64,000 bases of DNA from Caldilineaceae bacterium (GTDB lineage: Bacteria; Chloroflexota; Anaerolineae; Caldilineales; Caldilineaceae). The stretch spans positions 62,001 through 126,000 of the forward strand of contig JALHQH010000003.1 of the NCBI GenBank assembly GCA_022842065.1, written 5' to 3'. The notes under the pieces are model-generated. The model saw only the letters and a list, made by a program, of their open reading frames with translations, did no database searches and was not told the DNA's origin. The translations under genes and the position numbers were made by a program. Of the stretch, positions 50,282-60,349 are shown piece after piece (within the stretch, counting starts at the first letter, position 1; each line of letters starts with the position of its first letter).

Positions 50282-50503
50282 AATGGTGAATTGTCAATGG
50301 TAAATAGTACGACAACGTTAAATTACGCTGGCAGCCGGTTCTATAGACACGGATTCAGAAAACGCGGATCGGTTCCCCCGAATCCGCGCTTTCTGAATCT
50401 GCGTCTATACACCTGCTATATCATCTAATTTAACGTTGTCGTACTAGTCATCGTGCAACGAGAGCATTTACCATTGACTATTTACCATTGACAATTCACC
50501 ATT
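50282..50503. repeat. Three nested inverted repeats
   Basis: Outer arms 50282-50305 and 50480-50503 (24 bp perfect). Middle arms 50307-50325 and 50426-50444 (19 bp perfect). Inner arms about 50342-50370 and 50379-50409 (imperfect, with ggattcagaaa / tttctgaatc). The spacing and sequence of each layer differ, as if one element was inserted into another. It lies between converging genes. Confidence 0.85.
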
Positions 50504-50537
50504 CACCATTTTTATTGAATGGCTGCTCGTTGCACCA

Positions 50538-51425
50538 TCAGGCTTTACCCCGTGTCACAATCAACACCCCAAGCAACACGCCCAAGCCCCCCACTAACTG
50601 TTGCCCCGTCGGCATGGTCCCAAAGAGCAGCACCGCCCACAGAATCGCGGCGACCGGGCTGAGCGTGGTAATCACCGCGAGCAGGCTCATGTCCAGGCGG
50701 CGCAGCGCAATATAGTAAAAGGTGCGGCTGATGGTCACATCCACGGTGCCGGCTAGCAGCAAATAGAGCCAAGCCGTGGGGGTGGGCCAAGCCAACACCT
50801 GGCGCACGGATGCGGAGAGCAAAAGGACGAAGGCGGTGCTAACCAGGCGAAAGAGAAAGAAGTTGAGAAAGTCAATCTCGTTGCCATAGCGCTTAACCAC
50901 GGCAAAATGGAGCGAATAGCAGAAGGAACCAACAATAATTAGCAGCGCACCCCACTGCAGCTGTGTATCCGGCTGGTAGGCAATCACGATGCTACCACCA
51001 ATTGCCACCAACGTCCCCACCATTTGCTGCCGCGTAAACCGTTCACGCAGCCAGACCAGACCAAAGGCCACGCTAAAGACGGTCGCGACTTTGTTCAGCA
51101 TGGAGGCCGTGCCGGCATCAATATACCCCACCGCCACAAAACCCAGATGGGTACTGACACCAATCAGCACGCCGATCACGAGAAAGAAGCGCCAATGGTT
51201 GCGCAAGACGGCCAAGCGCAATTCGCCGCGCCACCAACCATAGAGTCCCACCTGTAGACCGGCAATCGCCATCACATACATCGCCGAGACATCCGGACTA
51301 ATCTGCGTCAGCAAGAGCCGGGCAAAGATAAAGTGCATGCTATCAAAGAGCAGTACCATGGTTAAAAGCGGCAATTGATCCGCTGGTGTAGGTTTGTCGG
51401 TGAGGGTAGGTGGTGTCATCGTCAC
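50538..51425 (-). CDS. EamA-family (DMT) transporter
   Basis: 295 residues with ten hydrophobic helices in two EamA halves. The first half ends KVATVFSVAFGLVWLRERFTRQQMVGTLVAI, the second LSPVAAILWAVLLFGTMPTGQQLVGGLGVLLGV, the two conserved EamA motifs. It is a drug/metabolite or amino-acid exporter type. Its start overlaps the stop of the DAO-like gene by 4 bases, so they form one transcript. Confidence 0.9.
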   Translation of the reverse strand: MTMTPPTLTDKPTPADQLPLLTMVLLFDSMHFIFARLLLTQISPDVSAMYVMAIAGLQVGLYGWWRGELRLAVLRNHWRFFLVIGVLIGVSTHLGFVAVGYIDAGTASMLNKVATVFSVAFGLVWLRERFTRQQMVGTLVAIGGSIVIAYQPDTQLQWGALLIIVGSFCYSLHFAVVKRYGNEIDFLNFFLFRLVSTAFVLLLSASVRQVLAWPTPTAWLYLLLAGTVDVTISRTFYYIALRRLDMSLLAVITTLSPVAAILWAVLLFGTMPTGQQLVGGLGVLLGVLIVTRGKA

Positions 51426-52384
51426 GATTGCGCACGCTGCATCAGCTCAACCACTTCCGCCGCACACCCCCAAGCAAGGGTATGCCCAATCGAGCCATGA
51501 CCATAGTTGTGAATAATTAGTTGGCCGGTAGAGACCGCTTGGGCTTCAAGCCGCACCGTCGTCCGGCCAGGGCGTAAGCCAACTTTGTGGGCAAGAATCT
51601 GTGGATGGCGCAGCGCGGGATTGAATTGCGCACAGCGGGCAATAATCTGCTCGGCAATTTCCTCGTCGACCTCGGTATTGCCATCCCGATACTGATAGGT
51701 GCCTCCCAGCAGGCAATCCAGGCTGCGAGGAATAATGTAGGTCGTAGTTTCGCCGTCATCGGCGTAGATAATGTCAGGCAACAGCCCAACCGGCTTTTGT
51801 ACACTCATCACCTGGCCGCGGATGGGGAACAGGGCATCACCGGTAAGCAGCCCTGCCCCCAGGCCGCTACAGTTGATGATCGCATCATACGCGCCACGTA
51901 ATTCGCCCAAGCCCTGGACAATCCGCTGCTGTACAACGCCACCGAGCTGCTCTACTTGCGCCAGCAGCCAAGGCATGTAGACCGGCACATCAATGCGTGG
52001 GACAGCGGCACGATAACCCGACCAGGGTGCCGGGAATTGACCAAGCGGCACCGGTGCCATCGCGCCGCTGCTAGCCATATAGGGCATAGGGGTTGGCACA
52101 GGGGCAAGTTTGTAGAGATCCACAATGCCAATCCCACTAGTCGCGTCCTCGGCTAGCCGGTGAAATTCCGGCAGGCTCTGCTGTGCCCACCGTTGTGTCT
52201 GCAAGTCGCCGGCAGTTGCCGTTGGTGACCAGAACGCCGCGGCCACATCAGAAGTCGTGTGGGGCGGCAGCATCCGCGCCAGGATCGTTACCTGATGCCC
52301 AGCCTCAAGCAAACGATAGGCACTGGTCAAGCCGATCACACCACCGCCGATCACAACAATCGATTTTTGTTTTGGCACGGTCAA
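51422..52384 (-). CDS. FAD-dependent D-amino-acid-oxidase-like protein
   Basis: 320 residues. SIVVIGGGVIGLTSAYRLLEAGHQV is the FAD GxGxxG start. PPHTTSDVAAAFWSP resembles the DAO loop after the second strand, and INCSGLGAGLL, YIIPR and HNYGHGSIGHTLAWG are typical DAO C-terminal motifs. It would oxidise a D-amino acid to a keto acid, NH3 and H2O2. The coupled EamA transporter could move the substrate or product. A 123-base gap upstream to the AIR-synthase-like gene holds no gene. Confidence 0.88.
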   Translation of the reverse strand: MTVPKQKSIVVIGGGVIGLTSAYRLLEAGHQVTILARMLPPHTTSDVAAAFWSPTATAGDLQTQRWAQQSLPEFHRLAEDATSGIGIVDLYKLAPVPTPMPYMASSGAMAPVPLGQFPAPWSGYRAAVPRIDVPVYMPWLLAQVEQLGGVVQQRIVQGLGELRGAYDAIINCSGLGAGLLTGDALFPIRGQVMSVQKPVGLLPDIIYADDGETTTYIIPRSLDCLLGGTYQYRDGNTEVDEEIAEQIIARCAQFNPALRHPQILAHKVGLRPGRTTVRLEAQAVSTGQLIIHNYGHGSIGHTLAWGCAAEVVELMQRAQS

Positions 52385-52507
52385 AGACTCCCCTGAAGCG
52401 GTAAAAATCTGCGTTTTGTATGATTTACGCGGGCTACGCTTGCCGCAGTCCGCTTGGACAAGCGCAGCCGGAGCAGATTAATCGGCGTAAAAATGATGGT
52501 AAATGGC

Positions 52508-53548
52508 TCAAGGCCGCCACAGTTTGGTAATTTCGTCGACAGCGAAAATGGGCAGCGGCAGCCGGCGGTCTTCAACCAGAGCCATGACGCCGGCCTGGGG
52601 GGGTAACACATGGCCGATAATCGTGGCTGGCCAGTTGAGTGTCTGCCAGACGGAAAGCACGACTTCAGCATAATCAGCCCGCACGGTCGCCAGCAGCGCG
52701 CCGGAAGCAATCGTCCCCAGCGGATCAAGCCCAAACGCTGCACAGAGCCGCCGGGCCAACGGCGGCACGCGAATGGCAGCCAAATCGATCTCCATGCCCA
52801 CTTGCGAAGCAGTCGCCAGCTCATGCAGGCCGGTAATGACTCCTCCTTCGGTGGGATCATGCATGGCGGTGACAACACCGGTTGGGGCAGCGGCCAACGC
52901 CGGCACATGGATGCCGATGCCGGGGCGATAGAGATAGGCAGCGGCCTCATCCAATTCAGCGGCAGCCCAACCTTGGGCGAGCAGGTATGCACGTTTTTCG
53001 CGCGCGATAATGCTCGTGCCCTCTACAGGGGCGGCACCCGCCATTAAAACCAGATCGCCAGGCTGCGCCCCACTGCTGCCAATCATCATACTACGCTGCA
53101 CTTCCCCCAACATGGTCCCCGCGACGATCGGTTGGGTGACGGTCGGTGTAATCTCACTGTGACCACCGGCAATGACAATCCCAAGTTGGCGACAGGCCGC
53201 ACCGATCTGTTGAAAGATCCGTTCGGCGAGGGCAACGTCGGTCTGACCAGCGGGCAACAAGAGGGTAGGCAAGTAGAAACGCGGCGTAGCGCCAGTGACA
53301 GCGAGATCATTGGCGCAGACATTGACGGCATAGTAGCCAATTTCATCGGTGGCAAAGGTAATTGGATCACTTTTGGCCACCAGTAGTTGATCGCGCCCAA
53401 AATCCAAGTCAATGACGGCAGCATCTTCGCCCACCGCAGGGCCGAGCAATAGCTGTGGATGGTCAGTCGGTAATGCAGCCAGCAGGCGCGTCAAGAGGGC
53501 AGCGGGCAACTTGCCGGCAGGGAGCATTTGTTTAGCAGAATCTATCAT
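52508..53548 (-). CDS. AIR-synthase-related (PurM/HypE-like) protein
   Basis: 346 residues. GPAVGEDAAVIDLDFGRD and VAKSDPITFATDEIGYYAVNVCANDLAVTGATPRF are the PurM-fold ATP-binding motifs, and GGHSEITPTVTQPIV and AMHDPTEGGVITGLHELA the second domain. HypE has a C-terminal Cys motif (PRIC) that is absent here, and no hyp genes are adjacent. It therefore probably belongs to the uncharacterised HypE-like group, not hydrogenase maturation. Confidence 0.85.
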   Translation of the reverse strand: MIDSAKQMLPAGKLPAALLTRLLAALPTDHPQLLLGPAVGEDAAVIDLDFGRDQLLVAKSDPITFATDEIGYYAVNVCANDLAVTGATPRFYLPTLLLPAGQTDVALAERIFQQIGAACRQLGIVIAGGHSEITPTVTQPIVAGTMLGEVQRSMMIGSSGAQPGDLVLMAGAAPVEGTSIIAREKRAYLLAQGWAAAELDEAAAYLYRPGIGIHVPALAAAPTGVVTAMHDPTEGGVITGLHELATASQVGMEIDLAAIRVPPLARRLCAAFGLDPLGTIASGALLATVRADYAEVVLSVWQTLNWPATIIGHVLPPQAGVMALVEDRRLPLPIFAVDEITKLWRP

Positions 53549-53583
53549 ATGGTTATCATCGCGGTCGCCCGCATCGCAATAAA

Positions 53584-55419
53584 TCAGTTGATAATATGGA
53601 CTGGCATGCCGATATAAGCGGATGAAAAGAGCACAACGGCATCACGGTCATCCAACATGGCACAGCCAAAGGTGGCCGGCTCGCCGATCAGGCTTTCCCA
53701 AATTTTTTCGCCGGTTGCCCACTCCACAGGTAGACCATGAATCCCATTTTCATAGTTACCCACATTGTAAATGCCAAGCCAATAGGGCATGTCCAGTTGA
53801 TAAGCACTACTTTGTGCCATTTCAATCTTGCTCTGTACGGCAAAAGAGCCAACGCGTGTAATCCATTCGCCATACCCGGTGCTGCAATTCCACGTCTGCG
53901 CGACCCGATCACCGGCAAAGAGCCAACATTTCTGGCGGCTCAAGCTGACCAGAAAGCTGGTCCCCGAGGCAGGCACAGGTGGACGCCGTTGAGGCAAAAT
54001 CGGTGGGCCAAAGGGAATCCGAATTTCTAACCCCGCATAAATCGTCTGCTCATCGGGTAAACCATTATACTCCAAAATGGCCAAACGGCTAGTATTAAAG
54101 GCCTGTGCCAGTTCTGAAGTTGTCTCCCCGGCTTGGACGGTGTAGTAGTAAAACCCGCTGCGCTGGGGACCAACCGTGGCCGCTGCCGCAGCGGTGGTTT
54201 CGGTTTTTTCCGGGATCGTCAAGGTTTGTCCAACCGCAATTAGATCGGGGTCAGCAATGCCGTTGGCGGCTAAGAGATCAGCGGTTGTCAGCGCAAACTG
54301 ATTCGCAATCGAACCCAGCGTATCTCCCCCTTGCACCACATAGGATTGCGACGGTTTGCGGACAACGAAGTCAGTGCCATTCGCAGGGAGCAACAGCGTC
54401 TCGCCGGCCCGCAAATTGGTCAGATCAGCACTGCTCATCCGGTTCAGACGACGTAACGCTTCGGCATCCACCCCCAAACGCAGGGCAATGCGGGAAAAGG
54501 TATCACCAGAACGAACTTGATAGCGTTGATTCAAGGAAGCAATGCGCGCCATAACACTGACCGGGGTATTTGCTTCACGAGCAGAATCTTCACTTGCCCC
54601 AGCATCACTGGTGTCAGCATCACTGGTGTCAGCATCACTAGCGTCAGCATCACTAGCGTCAGCATCACTTGCATCAGGCTCACTTGCTTCACTTACTGTA
54701 GCGACAACCGTCGGCGCGGTACTATCCTCCCCAGTACGATCCTCATCGGGTTGGGGCGTTACGGTGGCAGTGGCTGTTAGTGTCGCCGTGGCAACAGGTG
54801 TTAACGTCGCGAGGGGAGTCGGCGTCGGCGCGGTCGTAGCAACGGCATCACCCACCAGCGTCTCGACCACATGTGCTTGGGCCGCTTGTTCCTCGACCGC
54901 CGGCCGGGGAATGCTGAGCTCTTGCCCTTCATAGAGCGCATTGGCATCCCGAATGCCATTCACCAACATGAGGCGGGTCAGGGAAACCCCATACTGTTGC
55001 GCAATCTCACTGAGGGTCTCCCCCGTTTGGACCACATGGCGCGGCAAGGGTGCCGGGGTGGGTTGTGGCTGCGCCGTGGCCGGCAGGCGCAACTCCTGCC
55101 CGACCAAGATGGCATCGGCGTCGGTAATCGCATTGTGTGTCATTAACGCGGCCAGGCTGATGCCATAGGCTTTGGCAATTTCACTCAATGTCTCCCCTGG
55201 TTCTACCACATGCACCAAGGTAGTCTCATCTGCATTATCCGACTGTGCCAGCAGCGGCAGGGCAAAGGTAGTTGACAACAGGTAAAACGCGCCCAATAGT
55301 AAAATCAACAGCTGAAGCGCAAGTAAGTTAGATCGACCAAGCGCGTGCGCTTGGCCTTGGGCAAAACGCACTTTGCGCCGCAGAGCGGCAAATAGGATCA
55401 CTTTGAAAGATAGGAACAT
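53584..55419 (-). CDS. L,D-transpeptidase with five LysM domains
   Basis: 611 residues. A membrane helix (LLALQLLILLLGAFYLL) lies near residue 35. Five LysM units are readable: VHVVEPGETLSEIAKAYGI, RHVVQTGETLSEIAQQYGV, RYQVRSGDTFSRIALRLGV, SYVVQGGDTLGSIANQFAL, YYTVQAGETTSELAQAFNT. A linker of repeated DASDADAS/T lies between the second and third. The C-terminal YkuD domain has GIHGLPV and ATFGCAML, where the Cys is the nucleophile and the usual S-H-G-C is T-F-G-C. It binds peptidoglycan and cross-links it by 3-3 bonds, or anchors proteins. It is divergent from obgE. Confidence 0.92.
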   Translation of the reverse strand: MFLSFKVILFAALRRKVRFAQGQAHALGRSNLLALQLLILLLGAFYLLSTTFALPLLAQSDNADETTLVHVVEPGETLSEIAKAYGISLAALMTHNAITDADAILVGQELRLPATAQPQPTPAPLPRHVVQTGETLSEIAQQYGVSLTRLMLVNGIRDANALYEGQELSIPRPAVEEQAAQAHVVETLVGDAVATTAPTPTPLATLTPVATATLTATATVTPQPDEDRTGEDSTAPTVVATVSEASEPDASDADASDADASDADTSDADTSDAGASEDSAREANTPVSVMARIASLNQRYQVRSGDTFSRIALRLGVDAEALRRLNRMSSADLTNLRAGETLLLPANGTDFVVRKPSQSYVVQGGDTLGSIANQFALTTADLLAANGIADPDLIAVGQTLTIPEKTETTAAAAATVGPQRSGFYYYTVQAGETTSELAQAFNTSRLAILEYNGLPDEQTIYAGLEIRIPFGPPILPQRRPPVPASGTSFLVSLSRQKCWLFAGDRVAQTWNCSTGYGEWITRVGSFAVQSKIEMAQSSAYQLDMPYWLGIYNVGNYENGIHGLPVEWATGEKIWESLIGEPATFGCAMLDDRDAVVLFSSAYIGMPVHIIN

Positions 55420-55539
55420 AAATTGTATCCGTTTGGCAAATTACTCTATGTTATGCTGAGCGTACCTAGAATAACGCCGGTTGTCAAGTGATGCATACTG
55501 TTTTTGCTCTTTTGCCCATCTCTTGGCTACAATAGGGTT

Positions 55540-56829
55540 ATGTTTTTTGATCAAGCACGAATCTATGTTAAAGGCGGCGACGGGGGCAATGGTATTGTGG
55601 CCTTTCGCCGTGAAAAATATGTTCCCCGCGGCGGACCAGCCGGCGGCAATGGTGGGCGTGGTGGTCACGTCTATCTAGTGGTCGATCCCGGCTTAAATAC
55701 CCTGCACACGTTTCAGCGGCATATCCATCACCGCGCCGAACGAGGCAATCATGGTGGGGGTGCCAATAAGACCGGTGCGATCGGTGATGATCTCCTGATT
55801 CCAGTGCCACCAGGCACCGTCGTCCGCGACGCCGAATCAGGCGAATTTATCGCCGATCTGATGCACGAGGGTGAAACGTTGTTGGTGGCCAGTGGCGGGC
55901 GTGGCGGGCGTGGCAACAACGCCTTTAAATCCGCGCGCAATAAAGCACCCAGCCTGGCCGAAAAGGGCGAGGCTGGGCAAGAGCGTTGGCTGGCCATGGA
56001 GCTAAAGCTCGTGGCCGATGTTGGCATCATCGGGGTGCCGAATGCCGGCAAATCAACGCTGCTCAGTGTCCTTAGTGCGGCTAAACCAAAGATTGCTGAC
56101 TATCCCTTTACGACGGTAACGCCTAATCTGGGGATGGCCGAACTCAATCACCGGCAAATCGTCTTGGTTGATATCCCTGGACTAATGGAAGGCGCACACG
56201 AAGGGATCGGGTTGGGCCTTGACTTTTTACGGCACATTGAGCGCACGCGCATGTTGATTCATCTGGTCGGTGGTGACAGCCCGGATCCAGTCGGCGATTT
56301 TAATGCGATCAATCAGGAATTGGCACTCTTTAACCAAACCCTGCTCGATAAACCACAATTGGTCGTACTAAATAAGCTGGATCTCACCGAAGCGCAGGCG
56401 CAGTGGGCCGGCTTTGAAGCTGCTATCACCGAAAATGGTTACCCCGTGCTACAAATTAGTGCGGCTACACATGAAAATCTCCAACCACTGCTCTACCGGG
56501 TCCAGGCAATGCTGGACGCATTGCCGGCATTGGAAGAGAAAATCGAAGAAGTACTGCCCGAAATCACACCAGAAGCAGATGAAAAGCAGTTCCACATCTA
56601 TCAGTTGAGTGATGAAGTCTGGTATGTTGAAGGCATTGCAATTGAACGCGCCGCGCAGATGACAAACTGGGAGTACTATGAAGCGACCATGCGCTTCCAG
56701 CGGATCTTAAAGGCGATGGGCATTAGCGCGGCCCTGCGTGAAGCCGGCGTCAAAGATGGCGACAGTGTGCGCATTGGTGATGTTGAGTTGATCTGGGGCT
56801 ATGCCAATGCCTTTTTTGATGAAGAGTAG
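55540..56829 (+). CDS. obgE: GTPase Obg
   Basis: 430 residues. The Gly-rich Obg fold ([31 protein letters not shown]) fills residues 1-157. The G domain has [11 protein letters not shown] (G1), [16 protein letters not shown] (G3) and NKLDLTE (G4). The C-terminal OCT domain is ESKQF-like ([19 protein letters not shown]). It links ribosome assembly with stress and growth. The frame is open 12 codons upstream; ATG 55540 starts the conserved Obg N-terminus. nadD follows 12 bases later, a common order. Confidence 0.95.
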   Translation: MFFDQARIYVKGGDGGNGIVAFRREKYVPRGGPAGGNGGRGGHVYLVVDPGLNTLHTFQRHIHHRAERGNHGGGANKTGAIGDDLLIPVPPGTVVRDAESGEFIADLMHEGETLLVASGGRGGRGNNAFKSARNKAPSLAEKGEAGQERWLAMELKLVADVGIIGVPNAGKSTLLSVLSAAKPKIADYPFTTVTPNLGMAELNHRQIVLVDIPGLMEGAHEGIGLGLDFLRHIERTRMLIHLVGGDSPDPVGDFNAINQELALFNQTLLDKPQLVVLNKLDLTEAQAQWAGFEAAITENGYPVLQISAATHENLQPLLYRVQAMLDALPALEEKIEEVLPEITPEADEKQFHIYQLSDEVWYVEGIAIERAAQMTNWEYYEATMRFQRILKAMGISAALREAGVKDGDSVRIGDVELIWGYANAFFDEE

Positions 56830-56841
56830 GCTAGAATTGCT

Positions 56842-57465
56842 ATGAGTACAGGGCCACGAATTGGTGTCTTTGGCGGCACGTTCGACCCTGTCCATATGGG
56901 CCATCTGATCCTGGCGGAAGAAGCCTGGTGTCGCCTAAAGCTCGACCAGGTCTATCTTGTGCCGGCTGGTGATCCACCCCATAAACAGGGGCGGGTTACC
57001 ACACCGGTTGGACAACGGGTGCAAATGGTAGAGCTGGCGACGGCAACATCGGATCATCTGTGGGTGAGCCGGATTGATGCAGACCGCCCAGGCCCGCATT
57101 ACAGCGTTGACATGTTGCGCCTGTTACGCCAACACGTTGCACCCAATGCCGAACTCTTTTTTTTGATGGGACTTGATAGCCTGCGTGACCTACCGACCTG
57201 GTATCAGCCCCAATGGTTGCTCGACAATTGTACGGTAGTGGCATTCAACCGGCATGAGATTGAGATCGACTGGGTTGCGCTAGAAAAGGCCCTCCCTGGC
57301 CTCCGTGAACAGCTGATTGTATTAGACCTGCCGGCGCTGGAAATTGCCAGCCACCTGTTGCGCCAACGGGTACAACAAGGGCTGACGATCCGTTACCAAG
57401 TACCCCGCGTAGTAGAAGCGTACATTGACAAATATCAACTTTATCGAAACGTACATAAGGAATAA
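56842..57465 (+). CDS. nadD: Nicotinate-nucleotide adenylyltransferase
   Basis: 207 residues. [20 protein letters not shown] holds the GxFDPxHxGH nucleotide motif, VPAGDPPHK the substrate loop, and [29 protein letters not shown] the ISSTxIR-like C-terminal motif, here I-A-S-H-L-L-R. It makes deamido-NAD from nicotinate mononucleotide and ATP. It is in an operon with obgE. A short A/T-rich interval then separates it from the converging S41 protease gene. Confidence 0.94.
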   Translation: MSTGPRIGVFGGTFDPVHMGHLILAEEAWCRLKLDQVYLVPAGDPPHKQGRVTTPVGQRVQMVELATATSDHLWVSRIDADRPGPHYSVDMLRLLRQHVAPNAELFFLMGLDSLRDLPTWYQPQWLLDNCTVVAFNRHEIEIDWVALEKALPGLREQLIVLDLPALEIASHLLRQRVQQGLTIRYQVPRVVEAYIDKYQLYRNVHKE

Positions 57466-57517
57466 AGAAGCAAGCAACAGCGTCATCTTTACGCCTTATG
57501 CTATTAAGATTATGCCA

Positions 57518-58780
57518 TTAAGGCTGTTGGACTAGAGTAGAGAGCCGTAAAAGCAGCAACGCCGCATTAAACTGGCGATCGGCGGTTGACCACGGCTCTA
57601 TATCTACCAACTGCTCTAGCTGTACGGCATCCACCAGTTGCGTTGTTGCCGTCTGCGTAATTTTCGTGTTTGGCTGAATCCCCTGATTCTTGATAAGGTT
57701 GAACTGTGGTGTCAACCAGTTTGTAACCCCCAGACGGATCACAGAACCATTACTCAGTGTAAATTGTTGTAACACTGTCCCGGTCCCCAGGGTTGTCTCG
57801 CCGACAAGTTGGGCGCGGCCATTTTCCTGTAGCGCCCCGGCCAAGATTTCTGCAGCACTGGCCGATCCATTATTGATCAATACAACCATTGGCAATTCAC
57901 GCGCGTAGCCACGCCCCCGCGCATAATGCGTTGAGATATTGCCCTCAGCATCCCGTTCATGCAAAATTACAAGACCATCATCAAGAAACTGACTGCCAAC
58001 CCGTACGGCTTCCAGCAGGTAACCACCGGGGTTGTTGCGCAGATCGAGCAGCACGCCACGAATAGGGCGATCCCCTTCGGCGGCACGCTGAATTTCACGC
58101 AGGGCCGCCAACAATTCAAAGTTGGTGTCACTGGCGAATTGGGTGATCTGCAAATAGGCCAGGTCCGTTTCGGGAATGCGCGTCCAGCTAACACTATCCA
58201 ACTCGATCCGGCCACGCACCACAGTGATGTCAACCGCATCGGTGGCACCGAGATGCAACACTGTCATCACCACCGAAGAGCCCGCCGGGCCACGCACTCG
58301 ATCAATAATTTCCCATTCGGCCATCCCCTCAGTCGGCACGCCATCAACGGCCAGGACAATATCGCCGGCGAGGATACCGGCAGCTTCGGCCGGCGAGCCG
58401 CGAATGGGGGCCACAATCGTGAATTGCTCATTTTCCATGGAGACATGGGCACCGATACCCTCGAAGGAACCTTCGAGCGCGTTGGCTTGCAGCTCAGCCA
58501 CTTCGGGCGTGAAGAAGGCCGTATGGTTTTGGTCACCAAGGGTGTTAAGCATGCCCTCGATCGCCCCATAGGTCATTTTCTGAAAATCGATCATTTCCTG
58601 GTCAACAAAGTTGTCAACGACGATCTCCCAAGCTTCCCAGAAGATGGCAAATTCAGGGGGCGTTTGGGCGGCTAACAGTGGCCTTGTCAACCAGCCGCTT
58701 ACATTGCCGGCAAGGAAAGTTGCCAAAAACGCCAAGGCAAAACCTAGTCTAACTGAAATTTTCTTAATCTTTGTTTTCAT
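57518..58780 (-). CDS. S41-family C-terminal processing protease-like protein, catalytic Lys replaced
   Basis: 420 residues. A signal/anchor helix (RLGFALAFLATFLAGNVSGW) is followed by a helical region, a PDZ domain (IGAHVSMENEQFTIVAPIRGSPAEAAGILAGD) and the protease core. The core has LRNNPGGYLLEAV and the Ser motif VVLINNGSASAAEILAGAL. In CtpA/Prc the general base is the Lys in GKG, 25 residues after the Ser; here the motif is VGETTLGTGTVLQ, with Thr at that place. It may use another base, work poorly, or be a scaffold. A 650-base intergenic region lies upstream. Confidence 0.88.
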   Translation of the reverse strand: MKTKIKKISVRLGFALAFLATFLAGNVSGWLTRPLLAAQTPPEFAIFWEAWEIVVDNFVDQEMIDFQKMTYGAIEGMLNTLGDQNHTAFFTPEVAELQANALEGSFEGIGAHVSMENEQFTIVAPIRGSPAEAAGILAGDIVLAVDGVPTEGMAEWEIIDRVRGPAGSSVVMTVLHLGATDAVDITVVRGRIELDSVSWTRIPETDLAYLQITQFASDTNFELLAALREIQRAAEGDRPIRGVLLDLRNNPGGYLLEAVRVGSQFLDDGLVILHERDAEGNISTHYARGRGYARELPMVVLINNGSASAAEILAGALQENGRAQLVGETTLGTGTVLQQFTLSNGSVIRLGVTNWLTPQFNLIKNQGIQPNTKITQTATTQLVDAVQLEQLVDIEPWSTADRQFNAALLLLRLSTLVQQP

Positions 58781-59432
58781 TTCGTTAGTTTGCAGCTCCT
58801 ATCAGCAGATAATTTGTAACAATCTGTAACATAATTTGATATTTATGTCTGATATAATCTGAACAAGACCGTAAACGAACCATTTTGTTATGGCAGTTTA
58901 CGCACTGATGCGCTAAACATTCATTACCACAATATTGATGGTAGATACCTATCCGGCAAATGACATTGCCATTTTTTCATGGCCAAGGGCTTACGATTCG
59001 TTAGCAGGATCACAAATCGCAAAGTTGGAGAGCAGGGCCAGTTGACTAACAGTGAGCAACTTATGAATCAATAATGTATCAGATAGTCTTTCAACAGGCA
59101 TTGTTAAAAAGTATTATTAAGCAGACAGTTGCATGAAACCTTACTATAATTTAGGTAAGCGTGTAATGCTGGAAGGAGTCATACATCTGTGATTGACACA
59201 CTTCCTTGCCAACTATTCACGGCAGCATACTGCTAATAACACGAATCTTATGTAATTGTGTCGTCTTATTAATTAATAACGCGCTCAACGGTGAGCCGTT
59301 TATTATACCAATCCGCATTTCACTGTGTAGCAACTAGTCTTCTAAGTAGAGCGCAAGTTGTGCGCTAAACGGTGAAGAACAGGTCGAAGTTCGGATAGGC
59401 TTTTTGATCTAACGCAGAAGGGAAGTGTGTAA
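58781..59432. other. 652-base AT-rich intergenic region
   Basis: Divergent space between the S41 gene and an OmpR-type regulator. Small inverted words are present (cgtaaac near 58870 and gtttacg near 58898). No tRNA, open frame with a ribosome site, or known riboswitch was recognised. TTGACA at 59193 has no convincing -10 at the right distance. Its length suggests a regulatory or small-RNA region, but I cannot support one. Confidence 0.4.
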
Positions 59433-60176
59433 ATGACCGAACAACAAGCTGTAACGAATGTTAGTGATCCCAAACGGATTCTCGTCGTCGATGATGCTGC
59501 CGATACACGGCTCATGCTCAACCTACGCTTGCAGCGTGAGGGCTATACCGTCTACGCCGCCGGCAGCGGCACCGAGGCACTCGAGATCGTCCAGCAAGAG
59601 GGGCTACCCCATCTCGTCATCCTGGATATTATGATGCCAGGCATGGATGGCTTCGCCGTTGCGGCCGAGTTACGCCGCATGGGTGATATCCCAATTATTT
59701 TCTTGTCTGCCTTGTCAGACACCAATACCAAAGTGGAAGGGCTCAACCGCTACGCCGAAGATTATATTACCAAGCCCTTCGCCTTTTCGGAACTGCTGGC
59801 CCGGGTGCGGCGCATTCTGTTGCGCGTCGCCTCGGACCAAGTCATCGATCCGGAACTTGTCATCGACGAGCACCTGCGCATCAACTTTGCTCAGCAGTAT
59901 GCCGTGGTTGACAATGATCAGATCATGTTAACCCCAACCGAAAACCGCCTGATGCACATCCTGTATAACAACCGCGGGCGGGTGCTTTCCCCAGGCTTTT
60001 TGCTGGCAAAAGCATGGGATCCCGTGCGCAAAGGCACCGTCGAATCATTATGGGTCCATGTTCGCCGTCTACGTAGCAAAATTGAGCCGGATCCCGACAA
60101 TCCGCGTTATGTCGTGACGGTGCGTGGGCAGGGCTACTGCTTGCCACAACGCCACAATATGGAAACTTTGCGCTAA
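59433..60176 (+). CDS. OmpR/PhoB-family response regulator
   Basis: 247 residues. [36 protein letters not shown] (phospho-Asp), [17 protein letters not shown]. The DNA-binding winged helix at the C-terminus reads [75 protein letters not shown] lies before the ATG. No sensor kinase is adjacent, so it is an orphan in this window. A terminator follows. Confidence 0.93.
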   Translation: MTEQQAVTNVSDPKRILVVDDAADTRLMLNLRLQREGYTVYAAGSGTEALEIVQQEGLPHLVILDIMMPGMDGFAVAAELRRMGDIPIIFLSALSDTNTKVEGLNRYAEDYITKPFAFSELLARVRRILLRVASDQVIDPELVIDEHLRINFAQQYAVVDNDQIMLTPTENRLMHILYNNRGRVLSPGFLLAKAWDPVRKGTVESLWVHVRRLRSKIEPDPDNPRYVVTVRGQGYCLPQRHNMETLR

Positions 60177-60241
60177 TTTCGTACGCTTTAGGCTAGCCGA
60201 TAGCATCTACACTGGGTCAAATACACACAGCCAAGCTCGAC

Positions 60242-60286
60242 CGTTTTCCCTGTTTGCCACCAGGCAGCAGGGAAAACGTATTTTTT
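60242..60286 (+). terminator. Rho-independent terminator
   Basis: cgttttccctg (60242-60252) and cagggaaaacg (60268-60278), then tattttttg. It ends the OmpR-type regulator transcript. Confidence 0.85.
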
Positions 60287-60349
60287 GACTGCTACAGGAC
60301 GAAAAGCACATAACCACAGAAGCGCAGCATGACAGGTTCTGTAGAGCGT

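Noticed and set aside
52508..53548. Calling the AIR-synthase-like gene hypE
   Set aside because: The C-terminal cysteine motif and other hyp genes are absent; only the PurM fold is supported.
54542..54934. Ser/Ala/Val-rich antisense frame in the LysM gene
   Set aside because: Mirror of the DASDADAS linker repeats; not an independent gene.
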